This document shows, in pieces, positions 19,896 through 31,166 of a stretch of DNA of 59,512 nt. A program made the translations under genes and the position numbers. This DNA comes from Blattamonas nauphoetae (lineage: Eukaryota; Preaxostyla; Oxymonadida): contig JARBJD010000402.1 of NCBI GenBank assembly GCA_033064195.1, forward strand, positions 1 to 59,512. The letters run 5' to 3'. Numbering within the stretch: position 1 is the first letter of the stretch; each line of letters starts with the position of its first letter. The notes under the pieces were generated by a model, which was not told where the DNA came from, made no database searches, and saw only the letters and a program-made list of their open reading frames with translations.

Positions 19896-22800
19896 GTGTG
19901 TGGTGGCGATGGGGAGCGAAGCGGAATGTTTGGTGGCGATGGGGAGCGAAGCGGAGTGTTTGGTGGCGATGGGGAGCGAAGCGGAATGTTTGGTGGCGAT
20001 GGGGAGCGAAGCGGAGTGTGTGGTGGCGATGGGGAGCGAAGCGGAATGTTTGGTGGCGATGGGGAGCGAAGCGGAGTGTTTGGTGGCGATGGGGAGCGAA
20101 GCGGAATGTTTGGTGGTGATGGGGAGCGAAGCGGAGTGTGTGGTGGCGATGGGGAGCGAAGCGGAATGTTTGGTGGCGATGGGGAGCGAAGCGGGGTGTG
20201 TGGTGGCGATGGGGAGCGAAGCGGAGTGTGTGGTGGCGATGGGGAGCGAAGCGGAGTGTGGTGGCGATGGGGAGCGAAGCGGAATGTTTGGTGGCGATGG
20301 GGAGCGAAGCGGAGTGTTTGGTGGCGATGGGGAGCGAAGCGGAATGTTTGGTGGCGATGGGGAGCGAAGCAGAATGTTTGGTGGCGATGGGGAGCGAAGC
20401 GGAATGTTTGGTGGCGATGGGGAGCGAAGCGGAGCGTGTGGTGGCGATGGGGAGCGAAGCAGAATGTTTGGTGGCGATGGGGAGCGAAGCGGAATGTTTG
20501 GTGGCGATGGGGAGCGAAGCGGAGTGTTTGGTGGCGATGGGGAGCGAAGCAGAATGTTTGGTGGCGATGGGGAGCGAAGCAGAATGTTTGGTGGCGATGG
20601 GGGCGAAGCGGAATGTTTGGTGGCGATGGGGAGCGAAGCGGAATGTTTGGTGGCGATGGGGAGCGAAGCGGAGTGTTTGGTGGCGATGGAGGGTGAGCGA
20701 GTGTTTGGTGGCGATGGAGGTGAGCGAGAGTGTTTGGTGGCGATGGAGGGTGAGCGAGAGTGTTTGGTGGCGATGGAGGGTGAGCGAGAGTGTTTGGTGG
20801 CGATGGAGGGTGAGCGAGAGTGTTTGGTGGCGATGGGGAGCGAAGCGGAGTGTTTGGTGGCGATGGGGAGCGAAGCGGAATGTTTGGTGGCGATGGGGAG
20901 CGAAGCGGAATGTTTGGTGGCGATGGGGAGCGAAGCGGAATGTTTGGTGGCGATGGGGAGCGAAGCAGAATGTTTGGTGGCGATGGGGAGCGAAGCGGAA
21001 TGTTTGGAGGCGATGGAGAGCGAAGCGGAATGTTTGGTGGCGATGGGGAGCGAAGCGGAGCGTGTGGTGGCGATGGGGAGCGAAGCGGAATGTTTGGTGG
21101 CGATGGGGAGCGAAGCGGAATGTTTGGTGGCGATGGAGGGTGAGCGAGAGTGTTTGGTGGCGATGGGGGCGAAGCCAAGATGTTTAGTGGCGATGGGGGC
21201 GAAGCGGAATGTTTGGTGGCGATGGGGGCGAAGCGGGTGGTAATAGTGGCGATGAGGCGGAATGTTTAGTGGCGATGGAGGTGAGCGAGTGTTTGGTGGC
21301 GATGGAGGCGAAGCGGAATGTAGTGGCGATGGGGGCGAAGCGGAATGTTTGGTGGCGATGGGGAGCGAAGCGGAGTGTTTAGTGGCGATGGGGGCGAAGC
21401 AGAATGTTTAGTGGCGATGGGGGCGAAGCGGAATGTTTGGAGGCGATGGAGGCGAAGCGGAATGTTTAGTGGCGATGGGGGCGAAGCGGAATGTTTAGTG
21501 GCGATGGGGGCGAAGCGGGTATTTGTAGTGGCGATGGGGGCGAAGCGGAATGTTTAGTGGCGATGGGGGCGAAGCGGAATGTTTAGTGGCGATGGGGGCA
21601 GAAGCAGGAATGTTTGAGTGGCGATGGGGGCGAAGCAGAATGTTTGGTGGCGATGGGGAGCGAAGCGGAATGTTTGGAGGAGCGATGGAAGCGGAATGTT
21701 TGGTGGCGATGGGGGCGAAGCGGGCAGTAGTGGCGATAGGGGCAGAAGCGGAATGTTTAGTGGCGATGGGGGCGAAGCGGAATGTTTAGTGGCGATGGGG
21801 CAGAAGCGGAGTGTAGTGGCGATGGGGCGAAGCGGAATGTTTGGTGGCGATGGGGAGGGAAAGTAATGAGGTGGCGATGGGGCAGAAGCGGGTGTTTGGT
21901 GGCGATGGGGCAGAAATAAAAGGTGTGTGAGTGGCGATGGGGGCAGAGCGGGTGTGGTGGCGATGGGGGCGAAGCAGATGTTTAGTGGCGATGGAGGGTG
22001 AGGCGAGTGTTTGGTGGCGATGGAGGGTGAGCGAGAGTGTTTGGTGGCGATGGGGAGCGAAGCGGAGTGTTTGAGTGGCGATGGGGCAGAGCAGGTGTTT
22101 GAGTGGCGATGGGGGCGAGCAGAGATGTTTGGTGGCGATGGGGCGAAGCGGATGTTTGAGTGGCGATGGAGAGTGAGCGAGGTGTTTGGTGGCGATGGAG
22201 GGTGAGCGAGAGTGTTTGGTGGCGATGGAGGGTGAGGCGAGAGTGTTTGAGTGGCGATGGGGGCAGAAGCAAGAATGTTTGGTGGCGATGGGGAGCGAAG
22301 CGGAATGTTTAGTGGCGATGGAGGGTGAGCGAGAGTGTTTGGTGGCGATGGAGGTGAGCGAGAGTGTTTGGTGGCGATGGAGGGTGAGCGAGAGTGTTTG
22401 GTGGCGATGGGGGGCAAACAGGTGTTTGGTGGCGATGGGGGCCAAGCGAGGTGTTTGGTGGCGATGAGGGCAAGAATGTTTGGTGGCGATGGGGGCGAAG
22501 CGGAATGTTTAGTGGCGATGGAGGGTGAGGCGAGTGTTTGGTGGCGATGGAGGGTGAGCGAGAGTGTTTGGTGGCGATGGAGGGTGAGCGAGAGTGTTTG
22601 GTGGCGATGGAGGGTGAGCGAGGAGTGTTTGGTGGCGATGGAGGGCGAAGCGGAGTGTTTGGTGGCGATGGAGGGTGAGCGAGTGTTTGGTGGCGATGGG
22701 GGTGAAGCGAGAGTGTTTGGTGGCGATGGAGGCGAAGCGGAATGTTTGGTGGCGATGGGGAGCGAAGCGGAATGTTTAGTGGCGATGGGGAGCGAAGCGG

Positions 22801-23060
22801 AATGTGGTGGCGATGGGGGCGAAGCGGAGTGTTTGGTGGCGATGGAGCGAAGCGGAATGTTTGGTGGCGATGGGGAGCGAAGCGGAATGTGTGGTGGCGA
22901 TGGGGGGCGAGGCGGGGTGTTTGGTGGCGATGGAGGGTGAGCGAGAGTGTTTGGTGGCGATGGAGGGTGAGCGAGAGTGTTTGGTGGCGATGGAGGGTGA
23001 GCGAGAGTGTTTGGTGGCGATGGAGGGTGAGCGAGAGTGTTTGCTGGCGATGGAGGGCGA
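19896..23060. repeat. 3.2-kb minisatellite, 30-bp unit
   Basis: The unit is GTGGCGATGGGGAGCGAAGC followed by GGAATGTTTG, with about 105 copies. The first 700 bp and 20820-21130 are nearly perfect with a strict 30-bp period. A second subtype (GATGGAGGGTGAGCGAGAGT) takes over in blocks at 20680-20820, 22180-22400, 22500-22700 and 22920-23040. The middle (21170-22300) has many 1-2 bp length changes. Because 30 is a multiple of three and the unit lacks stops, long frames open on both strands. Translations are ten-residue repeats such as ECLVAMGSEA and PLRSPSPPNI, and none has unique flanking domains. Confidence 0.95.
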
Positions 23061-23173
23061 TGGTGAGGGTGTGGTGGAGCTTGAGAGCGATAAAGGACAG
23101 CTGAGTTCATCGGTACGAAGAGGACTGAGATAGCGGTGGTTGCTTGAGTGGGAATATTGATGGTGGTGTACTA

Positions 23174-23301
23174 CTGAGTGGTGGGGAGCGGAGATGAGAG
23201 GTTGGCTGAGTGGTGGGGAGTGGAGATGAGAGGTTGGCTGAGTGGTGGGGAGTGGAGATGAGAGGTTGGCTGAGTGGTGGGGAGTGGAGATGAGTGCTAG
23301 G
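23174..23301. repeat. 32-bp minisatellite, 4 copies
   Basis: CTGAGTGGTGGGGAG recurs at 23174, 23206, 23238 and 23270. Confidence 0.85.
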
Positions 23302-23991
23302 TTGGTGGCTGGGAGGAATGTACACCATCGCTAATTGGACCTGGAAGATAAAGAAGTCACGAAGAAGGATTGAGACATATCGTTTTTCTTACCACAACTG
23401 AAGTGAACTTGATGCTATGATCCAAAGTCTAGTGGAGGAATTGAGTGAATGACAGACAACCTACAAGAGGAGAAGACAAAAATGAGAATGATTGTTGATG
23501 AAAGAGAAGAAATTTGTGAAATATAAACGGAATTGTTCTAATACAGAAATCAATAATGAAAAATATGTCTTTCAGTGTTGTCCTCACTCATTCCAAGTCC
23601 TGCTGTGAACCTAGTACCGGACACAAGGCCGTAAATGGTACTAGGCTAGCCCTGTTCGGCCAAAAGGCCTGGCAGGATAAGCCAGGTATGGAATGAGCGA
23701 GGTGGTAGGGGGTTTAAATGTAATAAAATGGCGAGGTGAAAATGAATTAGAATCAAAAGAATAGGAGAGCTTGGAGGTGAATATAGAATTGGAGAAGTTG
23801 GAGGATTGGATGAATAAGAGAATGAGAAGAATGAAAAGTGAAGAAGGAGAAGAATGAATAAGTGAAGAAGGGGAAGAATGAATAAGTGAAGAAGGAGAAG
23901 AATGAAGAGTATGAGAATTAGGAGTTGAAGAAGAAACATTTGAAAGATATGAATAACGAAAAGATGTAAGAGACTGAAGACCCGAACTCAC
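23302..23991. other. 3' region of the DDE gene, with short repeats
   Basis: Contains a small hairpin region (GGCCAAAAGGCC then CCTGGC...GCCAGG near 23658-23684) and about three copies of a 24-bp GAAGAATGAATAAGTGAAG unit near 23840-23905. A donor-like GTGAGT on the minus strand at 23986-23991 suggests that a further intron and exon of the DDE gene lie here, but I could not define them. Confidence 0.35.
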
Positions 23992-25831
23992 CTCATTCTC
24001 ATCCCGTCTCTCAACTTCCTCCTTCTCAAACACCTTCCTCTCCCTTTGTCCTCTCCCCCTCTGAAAAACGCAATAAGAAGTCAAATGAAGACGCGTTCAC
24101 ACAAACAGGGCCCCGGTCAAGGAGGTATCTGATCGGAAAAATCCAAGGTATTCCTTCAGACCGGTGATTATGACCCGAAAATATGAGTGACTGTCTGGGA
24201 AGACAGTATGTCTAAAGTGAATAAAAAGATGAACTATCAAAAAAGAGACACACCGGTGGAAGGAATGAACGGAATTTCCGTCATTCCCATTCAATTGAGT
24301 GAGATGTGAAGTGAAAAAATCAATAAGGTCATCCGAGGAGCGGATTGGTTCAGTGAGGTGATGTGAAACAAAATTTGAAAGGACTCCGAATTCGGAGTCG
24401 CAGCAGTTTTTCCCATGCTGCTCTGAAAAGAAACAGTACTGAATTTTCTTCCCTGAAAACAAGGGATTTTGAGAAGACAGAAAGTAACCGAGAACATACT
24501 GGTTCCTAAAATGCGGACCAGTATCAGTAAATACAGTGATGTGTTTCTTGGAAGTGTATGAATCAAGAGAAAATAAATCGGCAAGACATTCTTGAACAAA
24601 ACGGTGATCATGAGAAAGAACAGGGGAAATAAAGTTGTGATATGTTTTTTTGATCACAGAATTCTGTGAGGTGAAACAAGTAATGCAGAGATGAGAAACT
24701 GAAGTTTTTAGATAAAAATCGTGTCCGACTTGGTCATTGGAAAGAGGTAATGACCAATTTTCTTTAAAGTCCATGACGATGACCAATGTGTCATCGTCTA
24801 TGGATGAAATGGATGAATTGTAATAATTTCTTTGTGTTTCGGCTATTTTTGTGTTTTTCTATTGTTTTTAGTTCATTTTGTTCTTTTCTGTGAGTTTTTG
24901 TTTTGTGCTTTTAATGTTTCTTCTTTTTGTAAATATTTGCCTCGTTCACAAAGGAACAGAGGTCGGTTCTTTTGTTGCTTTTTCAGGAATTTTGTTTGTT
25001 TGCAGAAAGTAGAGTAAGAGATTTTGGTTTTTCCTTCCTCAACTAGCTGACGGTGAAGCTCCTTTTTCGTTGTTTCAAGGAGCCTTGTTTCGATGTGGTG
25101 TGTTTCGGTTGCTATGGTTTCGAGGGAGTTGTCCGGAGTTGATGGACTATCTGACCTGCTGAGGAGGAATAGCAGGTCATCGTCGTCCAGTGTGTCAACT
25201 GCTGGCTTTTCTAATAGTGTAAAGAGAATTGGGTGAAAAGGAGTGTGAGCATACGTTTCTTAACCCTCTTCTGTGGTTTTCTTTTCTGGTTTTCGCAGCT
25301 TGGTGACGTTTTATCTTCTATTGCTTTCATCAGTTCAGTGTCTTCGAGGATGTTTATTTTCTGTGAGAATGATTGAAAAAAGGAAAAGTAACCTGTTTTG
25401 AGGCTGGTCGACGTCGAGTGGGATTCCGAGGTCTCCCACCGATTCTGTCGAATCGGGAGCGGGCATAGTTATATGCCCCCTCCTCGACGTCGAAACCAAC
25501 AGCCTGTGTCTCGCCAAGTGAGAGTACTTGGGAGACACACTGCATCAATTTCACCTTGTCGTCTTTGCACCTCATTTCACGATGTAAATGAGTTAAAGAC
25601 GAAATAAGTGAAGTGAATTTATCTAAAGAGAGAAAGAATGAGAGAAAAGAAAGCCAAACTATTGTAATGAGCAAGGACAATCTCCTTGATTGGTATGAGT
25701 TCATGACGACTATCCAGAGCTTTGATGAGAGGTGCTGCTGGATAGTCGCGATGTTGTTTGACGAGAAGGTCGTAAATCTCCTTCCCGTGCGTGCTGATGG
25801 TTGATTTGGGTTTTGTAATATAAGCATCCAT
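23992..25831 (-). CDS. multi-intron DDE-transposase-like gene (host of the MULE insertion)
   Basis: Exons read on the minus strand: 25831-25660, 25622-25393, 25360-25255, 25210 to about 24950, about 24858-24101, and 24060-23992. Introns at 25623-25659 (37 nt), 25361-25392 (32), 25211-25254 (44) and 24061-24100 (40) are GT-AG, and removing each keeps the frame. The junction near 24859-24949 is unresolved. The N-terminal part is Lys-rich. KISYSTFCK in exon 4 resembles a segment that precedes the catalytic core in some eukaryotic transposons. The core shows VIVMDFKENW, a second Asp in VFTDTGPHFRN and a final acidic site in EQHGKNCCDSEFG. I recall this pattern from an unnamed DDE family. The MULE starts 22 bp upstream of this ATG. 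The frame is also open on the far side of the MULE (about 37926-38010), so the true first exon is probably split. Confidence 0.6.
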
Positions 25832-25843
25832 GGTTGCGAGAAG

Positions 25844-25852
25844 ATATGATGG
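25844..25852 (+). repeat. 9-bp target-site duplication of the MULE, left copy
   Basis: ATATGATGG, identical to 37917-37925. Confidence 0.95.
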
Positions 25853-26350
25853 GAGCTGTCCAAAATTTTGGACACCTTTGATCGCTTTTCCAGAAAAGTT
25901 GACACTTGTCGAAAAAACGCAGAAATGGACACCTGTAATTTAAAAAAATCCCAGGATTTGGACACCCCCAGATTCTGGACACCTGTCTGCCAAAATAGGA
26001 GGTTAGGTGTCCAAAATTCTGGATTTTAGGAAAAGCCTGAAAACCAATCAGAAAAGAGTTCATGAGATACAAAACCCAATAAACGAGGAAAAATGAACTA
26101 CAAACACGGTCCAAGACAGAGGGATGGAAAGATCATGACGAAAGATAAAAAGAGAGAATAGAAGAAGAAAAGAGCAAGATGGTGGTAGAAAGAAAGTAGA
26201 AATAGGGAGTGGAAGGGCCAAGGTGCTTACGGAAAACGACTGCTCAGAAGTAGAGTTGAAAATAGAGGTGAGTTAATAAGAGTGACTGGACGGCCTGTGC
26301 AAAAGGTATATAAGAGAACGCGAGATGGAATGCGAAAGAGAAAACAAGAG
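25853..26350 (+). repeat. left terminal inverted repeat (498 bp)
   Basis: The outer 96 bp (25853-25948) match the right end only in part beyond the first 25 bp. The inner 402 bp (25949-26350) look identical to the right arm by eye. The palindrome TGTCCAAAATTTTGGACA lies at the tip, and GGACACC or its complement recurs about six times in the first 190 bp, which would suit transposase binding. Confidence 0.92.
26307..26314 (+). promoter_or_regulatory. inward TATA box in left arm
   Basis: TATATAAG about 40 bp before the first 140-bp unit, oriented into the array. The mirrored copy is at 37455-37462. Confidence 0.45.
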
Positions 26351-29300
26351 TTACATCCAATGCGCGATCAAGTTGTGAGTTTCATTGTATTGTTGATACG
26401 CTAGTCACCAAGGGGATGATCCTCACCATTTCACAAGTTCTATCAAAATTTAAGAGAGAGAAACAATAAAAGAAGAAGAGCAAACCAGAGTTACATCCAA
26501 TGCGCGATCAAGTTGTGAGTTTCATTGTATTGTTGATACGCTAGTCACCAAGGGGATGATCCTCACCATTTCACAAGTTCTATCAAAATTTAAGAGAGAG
26601 AAACAATAAAAGAAGAAGAGCAAACCAGAGTTACATCCAATGCGCGATCAAGTTGTGAGTTTCATTGTATTGTTGATACGCTAGTCACCAAGGGGATGAT
26701 CCTCACCATTTCACAAGTTCTATCAAAATTTAAGAGAGAGAAACAATAAAAGAAGAAGAGCAAACCAGAGTTACATCCAATGCGCGATCAAGTTGTGAGT
26801 TTCATTGTATTGTTGATACGCTAGTCACCAAGGGGATGATCCTCACCATTTCACAAGTTCTATCAAAATTTAAGAGAGAGAAACAATAAAAGAAGAAGAG
26901 CAAACCAGAGTTACATCCAATGCGCGATCAAGTTGTGAGTTTCATTGTATTGTTGATACGCTAGTCACCAAGGGGATGATCCTCACCATTTCACAAGTTC
27001 TATCAAAATTTAAGAGAGAGAAACAATAAAAGAAGAAGAGCAAACCAGAGTTACATCCAATGCGCGATCAAGTTGTGAGTTTCATTTGTATTGTTGATAC
27101 GCTAGTCACCAAGGGGATGATCCTCACCATTTCACAAGTTCTATCAAAATTTAAGAGAGAGAAACAATAAAAGAAGAAGAGCAAACCAGAGTTACATCCA
27201 ATGCGCGATCAAGTTGTGAGTTTCATTGTATTGTTGATACGCTAGTCACCAAGGGGATGATCCTCACCATTTCACAAGTTCTATCAAAATTTAAGAGAGA
27301 GAAACAATAAAAGAAGAAGAGCAAACCAGAGTTACATCCAATGCGCGATCAAGTTGTGAGTTTCATTGTATTGTTGATACGCTAGTCACCAAGGGGATGA
27401 TCCTCACCATTTCACAAGTTCTATCAAAATTTAAGAGAGAGAAACAATAAAAGAAGAAGAGCAAACCAGAGTTACATCCAATGCGCGATCAAGTTGTGAG
27501 TTTCATTGTATTGTTGATACGCTAGTCACCAAGGGGATGATCCTCACCATTTCACAAGTTCTATCAAAATTTAAGAGAGAGAAACAATAAAAGAAGAAGA
27601 GCAAACCAGAGTTACATCCAATGCGCGATCAAGTTGTGAGTTTCATTGTATTGTTGATACGCTAGTCACCAAGGGGATGATCCTCACCATTTCACAAGTT
27701 CTATCAAAATTTAAGAGAGAGAAACAATAAAAGAAGAAGAGCAAACCAGAGTTACATCCAATGCGCGATCAAGTTGTGAGTTTCATTGTATTGTTGATAC
27801 GCTAGTCACCAAGGGGATGATCCTCACCATTTCACAAGTTCTATCAAAATTTAAGAGAGAGAAACAATAAAAGAAGAAGAGCAAACCAGAGTTACATCCA
27901 ATGCGCGATCAAGTTGTGAGTTTCATTGTATTGTTGATACGCTAGTCACCAAGGGGATGATCCTCACCATTTCACAAGTTCTATCAAAATTTAAGAGAGA
28001 GAAACAATAAAAGAAGAAGAGCAAACCAGAGTTACATCCAATGCGCGATCAAGTTGTGAGTTTCATTGTATTGTTGATACGCTAGTCACCAAGGGGATGA
28101 TCCTCACCATTTCACAAGTTCTATCAAAATTTAAGAGAGAGAAACAATAAAAGAAGAAGAGCAAACCAGAGTTACATCCAATGCGCGATCAAGTTGTGAG
28201 TTTCATTGTATTGTTGATACGCTAGTCACCAAGGGGATGATCCTCACCATTTCACAAGTTCTATCAAAATTTAAGAGAGAGAAACAATAAAAGAAGAAGA
28301 GCAAACCAGAGTTACATCCAATGCGCGATCAAGTTGTGAGTTTCATTGTATTGTTGATACGCTAGTCACCAAGGGGATGATCCTCACCATTTCACAAGTT
28401 CTATCAAAATTTAAGAGAGAGAAACAATAAAAGAAGAAGAGCAAACCAGAGTTACATCCAATGCGCGATCAAGTTGTGAGTTTCATTGTATTGTTGATAC
28501 GCTAGTCACCAAGGGGATGATCCTCACCATTTCACAAGTTCTATCAAAATTTAAGAGAGAGAAACAATAAAAGAAGAAGAGCAAACCAGAGTTACATCCA
28601 ATGCGCGATCAAGTTGTGAGTTTCATTGTATTGTTGATACGCTAGTCACCAAGGGGATGATCCTCACCATTTCACAAGTTCTATCAAAATTTAAGAGAGA
28701 GAAACAATAAAAGAAGAAGAGCAAACCAGAGTTACATCCAATGCGCGATCAAGTTGTGAGTTTCATTGTATTGTTGATACGCTAGTCACCAAGGGGATGA
28801 TCCTCACCATTTCACAAGTTCTATCAAAATTTAAGAGAGAGAAACAATAAAAGAAGAAGAGCAAACCAGAGTTACATCCAATGCGCGATCAAGTTGTGAG
28901 TTTCATTGTATTGTTGATACGCTAGTCACCAAGGGGATGATCCTCACCATTTCACAAGTTCTATCAAAATTTAAGAGAGAGAAACAATAAAAGAAGAAGA
29001 GCAAACCAGAGTTACATCCAATGCGCGATCAAGTTGTGAGTTTCATTGTATTGTTGATACGCTAGTCACCAAGGGGATGATCCTCACCATTTCACAAGTT
29101 CTATCAAAATTTAAGAGAGAGAAACAATAAAAGAAGAAGAGCAAACCAGAGTTACATCCAATGCGCGATCAAGTTGTGAGTTTCATTGTATTGTTGATAC
29201 GCTAGTCACCAAGGGGATGATCCTCACCATTTCACAAGTTCTATCAAAATTTAAGAGAGAGAAACAATAAAAGAAGAAGAGCAAACCAGAGTTACATCCA

Positions 29301-30436
29301 ATGCGCGATCAAGTTGTGAGTTTCATTGTATTGTTGATACGCTAGTCACCAAGGGGATGATCCTCACCATTTCACAAGTTCTATCAAAATTTAAGAGAGA
29401 GAAACAATAAAAGAAGAAGAGCAAACCAGAGTTACATCCAATGCGCGACCACGTTGTGAGTTTCATTGTATTGTTGATACGCTAGTCACCAAGGGGATGA
29501 TCCTCACCATTTCACAAGTTCTATCAAAATTTAAGAGAGAGAAACAATAAAAGAAGAAGAGCAAACCAGAGTTACATCCAATGCGCGATCAAGTTGTGAG
29601 TTTCATTGTATTGTTGATACGCTAGTCACCAAGGGGATGATCCTCACCATTTCACAAGTTCTATCAAAATTTAAGAGAGAGAAACAATAAAAGAAGAAGA
29701 GCAAACCAGAGTTACATCCAATGCGCGATCAAGTTGTGAGTTTCATTGTATTGTTGATACGCTAGTCACCAAGGGGATGATCCTCACCATTTCACAAGTT
29801 CTATCAAAATTTAAGAGAGAGAAACAATAAAAGAAGAAGAGCAAACCAGAGTTACATCCAATGCGCGATCAAGTTGTGAGTTTCATTGTATTGTTGATAC
29901 GCTAGTCACCAAGGGGATGATCCTCACCATTTCACAAGTTCTATCAAAATTTAAGAGAGAGAAACAATAAAAGAAGAAGAGCAAACCAGAGTTACATCCA
30001 ATGCGCGATCAAGTTGTGAGTTTCATTGTATTGTTGATACGCTAGTCACCAAGGGGATGATCCTCACCATTTCACAAGTTCTATCAAAATTTAAGAGAGA
30101 GAAACAATAAAAGAAGAAGAGCAAACCAGAGTTACATCCAATGCGCGATCAAGTTGTGAGTTTCATTGTATTGTTGATACGCTAGTCACCAAGGGGATGA
30201 TCCTCACCATTTCACAAGTTCTATCAAAATTTAAGAGAGAGAAACAATAAAAGAAGAAGAGCAAACCAGAGTTACATCCAATGCGCGATCAAGTTGTGAG
30301 TTTCATTGTATTGTTGATACGCTAGTCACCAAGGGGATGATCCTCACCATTTCACAAGTTCTATCAAAATTTAAGAGAGAGAAACAATAAAAGAAGAAGA
30401 GCAAACCAGAGTTACATCCAATGCGCGACCACGTTG
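26351..30436 (+). repeat. left array of 140-bp units (29 copies plus a partial)
   Basis: TTACATCCAATGCGCGATCA recurs every 140 bp from 26351 to 30412, with one extra T near 27085. Units are almost identical. A variant reading CGACCACG instead of CGATCAAG occurs in the unit near 29445 and in the terminal partial unit near 30425, exactly seven units apart. One frame of the unit reads as about 40 coding-like residues (FHCIVDTLVTKGMILTISQV) before a stop. Confidence 0.97.
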
Positions 30437-30552
30437 TGACTTAGGCCGTCTTGCTGGCTCACATATCTCTGTTCAATAGAGCCTCACCATTCCGCACGAT
30501 CTATTCAAATTAGAGACGGAGAATCAATGCAGAGAGAAATACAAACCTGAGT
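30437..30552 (+). repeat. degenerate inner copy of the 140-bp unit
   Basis: Sequence such as GCCTCACCATTCCGCACGA and a following AAACCTGAGT track the unit with about 25-30% differences. It is probably an ancestral unit that escaped homogenisation. Confidence 0.6.
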
Positions 30553-31166
30553 GTCAATAATCTCACCTCTTGTTGGTGTCTTCCTGTTCCCTAGCATTTT
30601 TTTCCACTTTTTATCCCACAAGCTTTGGTTTTTACTGATTTATTCGAAGACTTCTGCTTCATATCACTTCATTCTCCATATCCCACTTCCTCTCTTTTCT
30701 TCATATCTCCTCACTTTATGGCACATCGTTTCTCTCGATCTTTAACAGGTTGAATGATCTTCCCTTAATCACATTTGTTGAATTTGGGTATAAAGGTGCC
30801 TGAAAGTAGACACTTCTTTAAGAAAGCCTGATCAGAAAGGGCTAGACCTTAAGGTTCTCCTCGACGTGAAACTCCGCGGTTCAGGGTTCGAAGCCCATCT
30901 CGTTTGGGGCGTAGGAATAATGTGTCTAGGTGCGGAGTTTGAAGCCCATGGTGGCCATTCGCTCCGAGTAACACTGATGACGAAACTGTTTCCGCCAAGC
31001 TGCCAATCATTTACTGGACCAACGATGTCTTATTGGTAGGAACCTTCTGGTTTACCATTTCTAATTAGTCTTGTTTAGCAAAGCATAATTTTGAGTAAAT
31101 GGAGAGTGAAATGGTTGTAATTCTTTTCTTTCTTCTTTTTTTGTACTTGTTCGAGCTGATTTTGGC
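30553..31166. other. MULE core, downstream of the transposase
   Basis: A 64-codon hydrophobic frame (30551-30745, plus strand) is too weak to call. A T-arm-like GGGTTCGAAGCCC near 30884 is not part of a tRNA fold. Nothing else seen. Confidence 0.4.

Noticed and set aside
19891-21243. Long open frames in the 30-bp minisatellite as genes
   Set aside because: Open frames on both strands follow from a stop-free unit whose length is a multiple of three. No unique domain or start context supports any of them.
26351-30436. CRISPR-like array
   Set aside because: The 140-bp units are contiguous and nearly identical with no variable spacers, and they belong to a eukaryotic transposon arm.
30883-30896. 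tRNA gene suggested by GGGTTCGAAGCCC
   Set aside because: The loop does not fit a T-arm of the right size, and no acceptor, D-arm or anticodon stem pairs around it.
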